Assembly: GCA_022720335.1 (NCBI GenBank)
Contig: JAIHVJ010000025.1
Location: 1 to 31,130, forward strand
DNA from: Collinsella sp.
GTDB lineage: Bacteria; Actinomycetota; Coriobacteriia; Coriobacteriales; Coriobacteriaceae
DNA: 31,130 nt
Direction: 5' to 3'
Shown: positions 23,690 to 31,130 of the stretch, one piece after another
Layout of the letters: each line of letters starts with the position of its first letter
Position numbering within the stretch: position 1 is the stretch's first letter
Program-made: the position numbers and the translations under genes
Notes under the pieces: generated by a model
What the model was told of the DNA's origin: nothing
What the model saw: the letters and a program-made list of their open reading frames with translations, nothing else
The model's database searches: none

Positions 23690-23727
23690 GCGCGGGGTCG
23701 GAATCAAACCGGCCCCGCGCTTTTTTG
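23690..23727 (+). terminator. Rho-independent terminator of the OPT gene
   Basis: GCGCGGGG (23690-23697) pairs with CCCCGCGC (23713-23720), directly followed by TTTTTT. It lies 27 bases after the stop. Confidence 0.9.
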
Positions 23728-23878
23728 TATCTGCCGAAACCCTCAGCAGTACTCGCATGTGGCGTGTCTTCCTTTGCCTGCTCGCCTAAGTTCCCTGTCA
23801 AGATGACCGCCCCGCCCGTCACGGTGTAGAGTACATGCTGCGAACGCACCCGCGTTCCTACGGCAATACGAGGTGGAC

Positions 23879-25018
23879 ATGGAACTCGATAAACAACAGC
23901 TCAAGCGACTGCGCGAGCGCCATCATCGGCGCCATGGCATCCGCCCCGCCCACAGCGAGGCCATGGAGAACGCAAGCCGCTTTCTAAAGCGGGCATTCAA
24001 CATTCGCGAGGGACGCGCGCCCTATCACGTGATTCGCAAGCGCTTTGTAAACGGGGCGCGCCTGACTGGCTCACACTTATGCATCTTGATCATTGCCATG
24101 TTGATCGCGAGCATCGGTCTCGATATCGACTCGGATATCGCCATTGTAGGCGCCATGCTCATCTGCCCGCTCATGGGCTCGGTCCTTGCCATGGCATACG
24201 GCATCGCCACGCTCGACCGCGAGATCACCCTTGAGGCCGTCGCGAGCTTGGCTCTACAGATGGCCTTTTGCCTGGTCACGTCCACGTTGTACTTTAAGCT
24301 CTCGCCCCTTGGCACCACCACGGCCGCCATCATCGACAATTCGACACCGACTGTGTGGGACCTTGCCGTCGCGCTCGCGGGCGGCTTTGCGGGTGGCCTG
24401 GGCAACTCGCGCGACCAGGAACCCGCCACGCTCATCGCTGGCGTGGCCGTGGCGACCGCGCTTATGCCACCCCTGTGCGCGGCGGGCTATGGCATCGCCA
24501 TCGCAAGCGGGTCGCTGTTTCTCTCGGCGCTTTATGAGTTTGGCATCAACGTGGTCTTTATCGCGCTGGCTGCCGAAGCCGTGCTGCTTCTATTGCGCGT
24601 GCCACTCAAGCGCGACCTCAACGGCGACGGCATTGTGACTGCCGAGGAAGATGCCGAGGTCGACGAGCTATCACGCAAGGTGCGCCGCCGCATCATCGTG
24701 GGCACGGTAGTCTTTGCCATCCCCTGCATCGTTACGACGGCTGGCTCCATTGGCTCGGCGCAGGCCGGCGTGCAGGACGGCTACGGCGTCACCGAAACCA
24801 CGCGCGAGCTTGCGGCGGTGCTGCCAGGCTTTAAGGATTACACCGTCGCCGTCGAGACCTCGGCCACCGAAGGCGACGAGGAAGGCATTGTAGAGCGCGA
24901 AATCGTCGCCCATGTGACAACGAGCGAGGCGCTCGGAACGCACGACCGCCACGTCGCCCGCAAGCTCATCGACCTCAACGTGCCCGAGCTCGATCGCGTG
25001 GAATTTGACGTAAAGTGA
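23879..25018 (+). CDS. DUF389 membrane protein with an EF-hand-like loop
   Basis: 379 residues. A basic N-terminus of about 60 residues (RERHHRRHGIR) is followed by five or six membrane helices with DUF389 patterns: DSDIAIVGAMLICPLMGSVL, AGGFAGGLGNSRDQEP and GVAVATALMPPLCAAGYGIA. A soluble alpha/beta C-terminal part completes it. The family is widespread but of unknown role. Between the last helices is RDLNGDGIVTAEE, a textbook 12-residue EF-hand loop (Asp 246, Asn 248, Asp 250, Gly 251, Ile/Val, Glu 257). This suggests calcium binding on a loop. The start is ATG 23879-23881 after GAGG; the GTG six bases earlier overlaps that site. Confidence 0.85.
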   Translation: MELDKQQLKRLRERHHRRHGIRPAHSEAMENASRFLKRAFNIREGRAPYHVIRKRFVNGARLTGSHLCILIIAMLIASIGLDIDSDIAIVGAMLICPLMGSVLAMAYGIATLDREITLEAVASLALQMAFCLVTSTLYFKLSPLGTTTAAIIDNSTPTVWDLAVALAGGFAGGLGNSRDQEPATLIAGVAVATALMPPLCAAGYGIAIASGSLFLSALYEFGINVVFIALAAEAVLLLLRVPLKRDLNGDGIVTAEEDAEVDELSRKVRRRIIVGTVVFAIPCIVTTAGSIGSAQAGVQDGYGVTETTRELAAVLPGFKDYTVAVETSATEGDEEGIVEREIVAHVTTSEALGTHDRHVARKLIDLNVPELDRVEFDVK

Positions 25019-25085
25019 TGCGGGACGCGAGGTAGGCCCGGCACGAGAGCGCAGCCGCGGGGCGCAGGCACAGCCAAGCGCAGCG

Positions 25086-25595
25086 CTACAGCTCGTACTT
25101 GTACACGCGGTAGATGTACTTTTCGGCTTCCATCTCGTAGGTGGCGATGGCCAGACCGTAGCGGTCGTACTCGGTGAAGGTCTTGGCCTGGCCCGATGCC
25201 ACGAGCATGCTGTTCGAATTGCCGACGCGCTGCGCACTGCTAACGTAGCCCGAGAACGGAACCGCGATCTGGTCTTCGAGCTCGTAGGTGCGTGCGGTCT
25301 CGTCTACCGTAAAGATGCGCCCAAACGAATGCGTGCCGCGGCTGTAGTCGGTCACCACCGCGGCGCCCAGCTGGCCCCAGTCGAACTTGGGATAGCTTTC
25401 TGCCGCACCAAAGTTGTTGTCGTACAGCAGCACCTGGTAGCGACCGGTCGCTGCCGTCTCGTCGTTTGGCAGATAGGTCACGCCGTGCTGGCCCGCGTTG
25501 AGTGAAAAATCGCCCTGGTCCTGCAGCAGCTTGTCCTCAAAGCCCGAGCCGGCCCAAAACTCTGGCGAGCCCACGGAAGGCTGCAGCAAGGTCAT
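25086..25595 (-). pseudogene. Aryl-sulfate sulfotransferase, C-terminal fragment
   Basis: 169 residues from the first ATG. It resembles the last third of bacterial arylsulfotransferases: LGSPEFW-like GSPEFW, GFEDKLL, QGDFSLNAGQHGVTYLPND (with the conserved His 37), LLYDNNFG, YSRG, the FSGYVSSAQRVGNSNSMLVA strand pair, and the end YRVYKYEL. Full-length enzymes are about 550-600 residues, so the signal peptide and roughly the first 400 residues are gone. There is no ribosome site before the ATG, and a terminator and another gene lie immediately upstream. It is therefore a 5'-deleted remnant. Intact relatives move sulfate between phenols, a known gut-microbe reaction. Confidence 0.75.
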
Positions 25596-25615
25596 TTGCG
25601 CAACATATGTCCAGC

Positions 25616-25652
25616 AAAAACGGGTGGTAGCCGGCACGGCTACCACCCGTTT
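25616..25652 (-). terminator. Rho-independent terminator of the activase gene
   Basis: AAACGGGTGGTAGCC (25618-25632) pairs perfectly with GGCTACCACCCGTTT (25638-25652), loop GGCAC. It continues on the minus strand as TTTTTG. It is 29 bases past the stop. Confidence 0.9.
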
Positions 25653-25680
25653 GCCTCATATCTAGCCCAAAGCAGGCCAG

Positions 25681-28600
25681 TTACTTCTTAATGCCGCGCC
25701 CCAGACGCTCGGCGACCGATGCAACGGCCTCTTCGCTGGCCGGCCCGCAGCTCACGCAGCCGTCATGTGCACGCATCTGGCCGGTGACCTCGTCCATCGC
25801 GAGCGGCGCCACCTTCTCGAGCTTAAAGCCCTTGCCGGCGCGCATGTTTTCCTTGGCCACGCTGATCATAAGCTTAATACGGTTGAGCTGGTTGACCTCG
25901 GAAGCGCCGGGGTCGTAGTCCACAGCGACGATGTTGCTCTCGGGGTGCTGACGGCGCAGTTCCTTGATCACGGCCTTACCCACCACGTGGTTGGGCAGGC
26001 ACGCGAAGGGCTGCGTGCAGATGATGTTGGGCGCACCGTGGTCAATCAGATCGAGCATCTCAGCCGTGAGTAACCAGCCCTCGCCCATGTTGTTGCACAC
26101 CGAAAGCACCGTGCGAGCCTTATCGGCCATGGTGCCGATGCGCTCGGGCGCCTCAAAGCGGCGGGACTTTTCGAGCATCTCCTCCACCGGCGTACGCATC
26201 CAGTCCACCAGCTTAATAAGCGCCTGCATACCAGCGCGCGTGGTAGCGGAGCTTCCCAACTCGTCCTTCTGCAGCTCGGCGTTGCTCATGGAGTAGAGGA
26301 AGAAGTCGAGTAGGCCCGGCACCACAGCCTCGCAGCCCTCGCGCTCAATGACATCGACCACGTGGTTGTTGGCCGTAGGGTGGAACTTGACCAAGATCTC
26401 GCCGACCACGCCCACGCGTGGCTTGGTGCCCTCGCCCACGAGTGGCATGGTGTCGAACGCGCGGATGGCCTCGCGGCATAGCTTGGTGTAGTTGTGGCGG
26501 TTGAACTTGGGTGCCAGCTTGCGGGCGCGCGCCATGTACTCCTCGTAGAGTGCGTTGGCGGCACCGGGCGTGGCCTCGTACGGGCGGCAGCGGTAGAGCA
26601 TCTGCATCATCACGTCGCCAAAGAGCACCGCGTAGACTGCCTGCTTAAGCAGCGCCGGCGTAATCTTAAAGCCAGGGTTGTCCTCGCCCAGCGCCACTGC
26701 CGAAAGCGAGATTACCGGGATCTCGGGGTGGCCGCTCTCGCGCAGGGCCTTGCGGATGAGCGCGATGTAGTTGGTGGCACGGCAGCCGCCGCCGGTCTGG
26801 CTGATAACCACGGCTGTCTTGGACAGGTCGTATCGACCGCTCTCGATGGCCTCCATGATCTGACCCGTCACCAGAATCGACGGATAGCAGATATCGTTGT
26901 TGACGTAGCGCAGACCCGCCTCGACGGCGTCGTGGTCGGTCGAGGGCAGCAGCTCCAGGTTGTAGCCGGCACCGCGGAATACCTCTTTGACCAGGTCAAA
27001 GTGAATCGGCGCCATCTGCGGGCACAGGATGGTGTAGCCGTCCTCGCGCATCTGCTCGGTAAAGGGCACCTTGGGCCACGCGGTCGAAGCACTCTCGCGC
27101 TGGGCCTCAAACGTGTACTTGCGGCTCGCGAACGCAGGGGCATCCGTGGAGGGCGCCACCGGCGCGGCATCGCCCTGCTCGTAGGGCTCGCCCGCGGCCG
27201 TGGCCTCGGCCAGGCGCTCGGCCTCCTGGTCCTTGAGCGCTGCCATGAGCGAGCGGATGCGGATGCGCGCGGCGCCCAGGTTAGACACCTCGTCAATCTT
27301 GAGCACGGTGTAGATCTTGCCGCTGGCCTCCAGAATCTCCTGCACCTGGTCGGTAGTCAGGGCATCCAGGCCGCAGCCGAAGGAGTTGAGCTGAATCAGA
27401 TCCAGGTCGTTGCGCATCGTCACAAAACGGGCGACGGCGTACAGGCGGCTGTGGTACATCCACTGGTCGACGACGCGAATCGGACGCTCGGGCTTTACCA
27501 GATGCGCGAGCGAATCCTCGGTAAAGACGGCAAAGCCAAAGCTCGAGATAAGCTCGGGCAGGGCGTGGTTAATCTCGGGGTCGTTGTGGTAGGGACGACC
27601 GGCGAGCACGATACCGTGGCCGCCGTGGTCCTCGACCCACTTAAGGGCTTCCTCGCCCATGGTCTGGATGTCCTCGTGGAAGCGCGCATCGGCCTCAAAG
27701 GCAGCGTTGACAGCGGCATCGACCTCGGAGCGCGTGATCTTGGGACCGCGCACGCGACCGCGTCCGGCCTCAGCATCGGCCACGCGGTCGACGGCGAGCA
27801 CCTGGTACAGGCGGCGCTTGAGCTCGGTCTTGTCGTGATACGGCACAAACGGATACAGGAACTCGATGTTCTGCTCGCGGATCTCGTCGATGTTGAGCGC
27901 CAGCGCCGTGGGGTAGCTCATGACGATGGGGCAGTTATAGCAGTTGCCAGCCGTCGGATCCTCCTTGCGCTCCCAGCGCACGCACGGCATCCAGATGAAG
28001 TCGACATCGCGGTCGATAAGGTTCATCACGTGGCCGTGGCTCATCTTGGCCGGATAGCACACGCTCTCGGACGGCATGGACTCAATGCCCGCCTGGTAGG
28101 TCTTTTTGCTCGACTGGTCGGACAGCTGCACGCTAAAGCCCAAGCGCGTAAAGAACGCGTGCCAGAAGGGGTAGTTCTCGTACATGTTGAGCGCGCGGGG
28201 GATGCCGACGGTGCCGCGCGGGGCCTCGTCGGGGCTCAGCACCTCGCGGTTAAACAGCAGATCGTTTTTCTTTTTGAAGAGGTTAGGGGCCTCGGTCTTC
28301 TGCTTTTTGTGGCCGGCGCCCTTCTCGCAGCGGTTGCCGGTAATGAAGCGCCTGCCGCCGCCAAAGTCGTTGACGGTAAGCTGGCAGTTGTTTGAGCAAC
28401 GGCCGCAGCGAACATGCTTTTGCGTCACGGTGAGGTGCGCGATGTCTTCGGCCGACAGGATGGTCGAGGTGCCGTCGGCACCGGCGCGATCGCGGGCGAG
28501 CAGTGCCGCACCGTAGGCGCCCATGCAGCCGGCAATGTCGGGGCGCACAGCATGAACGCCGGTAAGCTGCTCAAACGCACGCAGCGTGGCGTCGGACATA

Positions 28601-30468
28601 AAGGTGCCGCCCTGAACGATCACCTGGCTGCCGATCTCCTTGGGGTCGCGCAGCTTAATGACCTTGAACAGGGCATTCTTGATGACGGAATAGGACAGGC
28701 CGGCCGCGATGTCGCCCACCGTGGCGCCTTCCTTTTGCGCCTGCTTGACGCGCGAGTTCATAAAGACCGTGCAGCGACTGCCCAGGTCGACCGGGGCCTT
28801 GGCATGGATGGCGGCATCGGCGAACGCGCGCACGTCCATGTTCATAGACACGGCGAAACTCTCGATAAAGCTGCCGCAGCCCGACGAGCAAGCCTCGTTG
28901 AGCATGATGTGCTCAATCACGCCGTCCTTGACGCGCAGGCACTTCATGTCCTGGCCGCCAATGTCCAGAATAAACTCGACGCCGGGCAGGAATGCCTTGG
29001 CGCCGCGCAGGTGCGCAACGGTCTCGATTTCGCCGGAATCGGCCTTGAGGGCCTCGATGAGCAGCGCCTCACCGTAGCCCGTGGTGGTCACGTGGCCGAT
29101 GGTGCAGCCGGCGGGGATGTGGTTGTAGAAATCGGCCATGATGACCTTGGCCGTGCCCAGGATGTCGCCATTGTTGTTGCCGTACCAGGTGTGCAACAGC
29201 TGGCCGTCCTCGCCCACGAGCGCAGCCTTCATGGTGGTGGAACCGGCGTCGATGCCAATGAACACCCGGCCGGTGTAGCCTTCGAGTTTGCCCTTGGGGA
29301 CGACTTCCTGGTTGTGGCGGGTTTTGAACTCGGCGAAGTCCTCGTCGGTGGCAAAGAGCGGATCCAGGCGCTCGACCTCGGCACCCTGTGTGTCACCCAG
29401 GGCATCGATAGCCTCGATAAGCTGCAGGAACGTGCTGAGCTTGTTGGACTCATGCGCCATGGCGGCACCGCTCGCCACGAACAGGTGAGCGTTTTGGGGC
29501 ACGATACGGTGCTCCTCGTCCAGGTTGAGCGTGAGGTAGAAGCGGTGGCGCAGCTCGGAGAGATACTGCAGCGGGCCGCCCAGGAAGGCGACGTTGCCGC
29601 GGATGGGACGGCCGCACGCCAGACCCGAGATAGTCTGGGTCACGACAGCCTGGAAGATGGAGGCGGCCACGTCCTCGGGACGGGCGCCCTCGTTGAGCAG
29701 CGGCTGCACGTCAGTCTTGGCAAAGACGCCGCAGCGGCTGGCGATGGGATAGATGGTGGTGGCGTTGGCCGCGAGTTCGTTAAGGCCGCTGGCGTCAGTG
29801 TGCAGCAGGGTTGCCATCTGGTCGATGAACGCGCCCGTGCCGCCGGCGCAGGTGCCGTTCATGCGCTGCTCGATGCCGTTGTCGAAGTAGATGATCTTGG
29901 CGTCCTCGCCGCCCAGCTCGATGGCGACGTCGGTGGCCGGGATGAGGGTCTCGACGGCACGCTTGCTGGCGATGACCTCCTGGACAAACTCCAGGTCGAG
30001 CCACTGGGACAGCAGCAGGCCGCCCGAGCCGGTAATGGCGCAGGTCATCTGGGCCGTCGGCAGCACGGTCGCAGCGCCCTCGAACAGGTCGCGGGCACAA
30101 GCGCGGACGTCGGTGTGGTGGCGCTGGTACTTGGCGTAGACGATCTGGTTGTCGTCGTTGAGCACGGCGAGCTTGACGGTGGTGGAGCCCACGTCGATGC
30201 CCAGGTGCAGGTTGCCACGAGCGTTCTCGGGGTTGAAGATCGCGCCTTCGGGGGCCTGGGCGGCAGTGGCGGCTGCGGTCTCAGCGGCAGTGACGGGCTC
30301 GCTAGCGACGGACGTCTCCTCTGCCGCGTTCTTGGCCTCGGCAACCGCCTCGGCAACTTTCTCGGCAGCCGCGGTCGCGGCCTTCTGCGCGGCGTCCACC
30401 ACGGCGGGCGCGGCCTCGCGCGCAGCAGCGACCATGCGGTCCTTGATGCCCTCGACGAGTTTGCTCAT
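25681..30468 (-). CDS. Giant 2-hydroxyacyl-CoA dehydratase activase-type protein (two BadF ATPase domains plus DUF2229 and dehydratase-like part)
   Basis: 1595 residues. Residues 1-75 are an Ala/Glu-rich helical leader. Activase domain 1 (about 86-345) has GIDVGSTTVKLAVL and GGEDAKII, with cluster cysteines 207 and 246. Activase domain 2 (about 402-660) has GIDAGSTTMKAALV and DIGGQDMK, with cysteines 527 and 566. In both, the Cys-Cys spacing is 39 residues, the same as in the HgdC activator. A ferredoxin-like cluster region follows (CGRCSNNC, 688-695, and Cys 714). The rest is DUF2229 and a 2-hydroxyglutaryl-CoA dehydratase D-like half with many Cys and a CVSCGP end. Such proteins are ATP-driven electron injectors for difficult reductions. 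The substrate is unknown. The start has AGAGGAGAGAC before the ATG, 11 bases after the regulator's stop. Confidence 0.88.
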   Translation of the reverse strand: MSKLVEGIKDRMVAAAREAAPAVVDAAQKAATAAAEKVAEAVAEAKNAAEETSVASEPVTAAETAAATAAQAPEGAIFNPENARGNLHLGIDVGSTTVKLAVLNDDNQIVYAKYQRHHTDVRACARDLFEGAATVLPTAQMTCAITGSGGLLLSQWLDLEFVQEVIASKRAVETLIPATDVAIELGGEDAKIIYFDNGIEQRMNGTCAGGTGAFIDQMATLLHTDASGLNELAANATTIYPIASRCGVFAKTDVQPLLNEGARPEDVAASIFQAVVTQTISGLACGRPIRGNVAFLGGPLQYLSELRHRFYLTLNLDEEHRIVPQNAHLFVASGAAMAHESNKLSTFLQLIEAIDALGDTQGAEVERLDPLFATDEDFAEFKTRHNQEVVPKGKLEGYTGRVFIGIDAGSTTMKAALVGEDGQLLHTWYGNNNGDILGTAKVIMADFYNHIPAGCTIGHVTTTGYGEALLIEALKADSGEIETVAHLRGAKAFLPGVEFILDIGGQDMKCLRVKDGVIEHIMLNEACSSGCGSFIESFAVSMNMDVRAFADAAIHAKAPVDLGSRCTVFMNSRVKQAQKEGATVGDIAAGLSYSVIKNALFKVIKLRDPKEIGSQVIVQGGTFMSDATLRAFEQLTGVHAVRPDIAGCMGAYGAALLARDRAGADGTSTILSAEDIAHLTVTQKHVRCGRCSNNCQLTVNDFGGGRRFITGNRCEKGAGHKKQKTEAPNLFKKKNDLLFNREVLSPDEAPRGTVGIPRALNMYENYPFWHAFFTRLGFSVQLSDQSSKKTYQAGIESMPSESVCYPAKMSHGHVMNLIDRDVDFIWMPCVRWERKEDPTAGNCYNCPIVMSYPTALALNIDEIREQNIEFLYPFVPYHDKTELKRRLYQVLAVDRVADAEAGRGRVRGPKITRSEVDAAVNAAFEADARFHEDIQTMGEEALKWVEDHGGHGIVLAGRPYHNDPEINHALPELISSFGFAVFTEDSLAHLVKPERPIRVVDQWMYHSRLYAVARFVTMRNDLDLIQLNSFGCGLDALTTDQVQEILEASGKIYTVLKIDEVSNLGAARIRIRSLMAALKDQEAERLAEATAAGEPYEQGDAAPVAPSTDAPAFASRKYTFEAQRESASTAWPKVPFTEQMREDGYTILCPQMAPIHFDLVKEVFRGAGYNLELLPSTDHDAVEAGLRYVNNDICYPSILVTGQIMEAIESGRYDLSKTAVVISQTGGGCRATNYIALIRKALRESGHPEIPVISLSAVALGEDNPGFKITPALLKQAVYAVLFGDVMMQMLYRCRPYEATPGAANALYEEYMARARKLAPKFNRHNYTKLCREAIRAFDTMPLVGEGTKPRVGVVGEILVKFHPTANNHVVDVIEREGCEAVVPGLLDFFLYSMSNAELQKDELGSSATTRAGMQALIKLVDWMRTPVEEMLEKSRRFEAPERIGTMADKARTVLSVCNNMGEGWLLTAEMLDLIDHGAPNIICTQPFACLPNHVVGKAVIKELRRQHPESNIVAVDYDPGASEVNQLNRIKLMISVAKENMRAGKGFKLEKVAPLAMDEVTGQMRAHDGCVSCGPASEEAVASVAERLGRGIKK

Positions 30469-30479
30469 TGTCTCTCCTC

Positions 30480-31130
30480 TTAGTTGTTGGACTCGACGGT
30501 TGCGGTGGTGTCGACCGCGTCCTCGAGCTGCAGATTCAATAGCTTCATGCCGTATTCCGGCACGTTGATATCGATGGGTTGGCCATACAGGTCGCCGGGG
30601 CGCACAAAGGCGATAACCGTCATAATGCGCGCCATGGTCTCGGGCGATTCGGTGAGCCCACGCTCAAACCAGCGCTGAATCAGGCCGACCTCGGCACTCA
30701 CGACATAGGTAACGTAGTAGTCAAAGAAGGTGCCCAGTGCCAGGCCCAAGATGCCCGTCTGTGCACGCGGCACCACGGCCTCGCGTGCGGTATCGATGAT
30801 CTTTTTAATAAAGGCGGGGTCGCCGCCCGGGCCCAGTAGGGCCCCGATAAGGTCGCGATTAGCCGCAAGATAGCGAAGCAGCTCAACCGAACCGGGTGCC
30901 GGCTCGAGCTCGTCGATGTTGTGATAGAGATCGGGCAGCTGAGCTGCGGTGATGAGCTCAATGCGCTCACGGATCTCGGCCAGCAAGCCGTCCTCGATTT
31001 GATTGATAAAGTCGGGAATATCGCGGTAGTGCGAATAGAACGTGCGGCGCGTAAGGCCAGCGCGCTCGGTGAGCGACGCGACATTAATGCGCGAAAGGTC
31101 GCCGCTTTCGGCAAGCTCGCTGGCAAGTGC
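30480..31130 (-). CDS. TetR/AcrR-family transcriptional regulator (N-terminus beyond the window)
   Basis: The open frame continues off the right edge. The visible part reads ALASELAESGDLSRINVASL, then TERAGLTRRTFYSHYRDIPD, a TetR helix-turn-helix with the typical FYSHY recognition helix end. About 165 residues of all-helical ligand domain follow, ending TTATVESNN. It stops 11 bases before the activase gene in the same direction, so it is probably co-transcribed with it and may control it. The ligand is unknown. Confidence 0.88.
   Translation of the reverse strand, partial: ALASELAESGDLSRINVASLTERAGLTRRTFYSHYRDIPDFINQIEDGLLAEIRERIELITAAQLPDLYHNIDELEPAPGSVELLRYLAANRDLIGALLGPGGDPAFIKKIIDTAREAVVPRAQTGILGLALGTFFDYYVTYVVSAEVGLIQRWFERGLTESPETMARIMTVIAFVRPGDLYGQPIDINVPEYGMKLLNLQLEDAVDTTATVESNN

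Noticed and set aside
28414..30483. Long plus-strand frames opposite the activase gene
   Set aside because: Antisense to a gene with intact, correctly spaced cluster cysteines and ATPase motifs.

Overview
The window reads as chromosomal DNA of a high-GC, gut-type anaerobic actinobacterium. My best guess is class Coriobacteriia, and Collinsella in particular. This is inferred from codon usage, from the ECF-type riboflavin uptake operon, from a DUF6020 membrane protein next to lgt, from an aryl-sulfate sulfotransferase remnant, and from a very large 2-hydroxyacyl-CoA dehydratase activase-type protein. I saw no rRNA, tRNA, CRISPR array, phage gene or complete insertion sequence. Almost everything is transcribed leftward (minus strand). 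The exceptions are the M20 peptidase, the OPT transporter and the DUF389 protein.

Left part (1-4774). The first bases hold the 5' end of argC, preceded by an ArgR-type operator. Next comes a riboflavin operon read leftward. It has a promoter, an FMN riboswitch, a RibU-like S component whose 5' end is frameshifted, a fused double EcfA ATPase, EcfT, and two tandem PPOX-fold (FMN-binding type) proteins, and it ends in a long hairpin. The cofactor importer and two probable flavin users therefore appear to share one FMN-sensing switch.

Chaperone region (4941-8027). groS-groL is flanked on both sides by very long nested inverted repeats with perfect 37-bp and 34-bp arms. Upstream lies about 500 bp with a small orphan ORF that looks like the tail of a protein gene.

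Middle (8046-16752). A YtcJ-like amidohydrolase and an M20 amidohydrolase are divergent. They are followed by a zinc-ribbon membrane protein, a YitT-family protein, an amaP-DUF2273-asp23 envelope-stress cluster, and a YebC/TACO1 protein.

Right part (16753-31130). A leftward series holds coaX, dCMP deaminase, a NifU-domain protein, lgt and DUF6020. lgt has lost its native C-terminus, and the new tail is encoded by a dispersed repeat. Rightward genes follow: an OPT-family transporter and a DUF389 membrane protein carrying an EF-hand-like loop. Then come a truncated aryl-sulfate sulfotransferase, a 1595-residue activase/dehydratase-like iron-sulfur protein, and a TetR-type regulator that runs off the window.

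The most unusual layer is between the genes. A dispersed GGGACAGGTTT hairpin repeat sits at the 3' ends of several genes, in two cases supplying part of the stop codon and in one rewriting the end of lgt. The second item is the pair of very long perfect hairpins around groESL.
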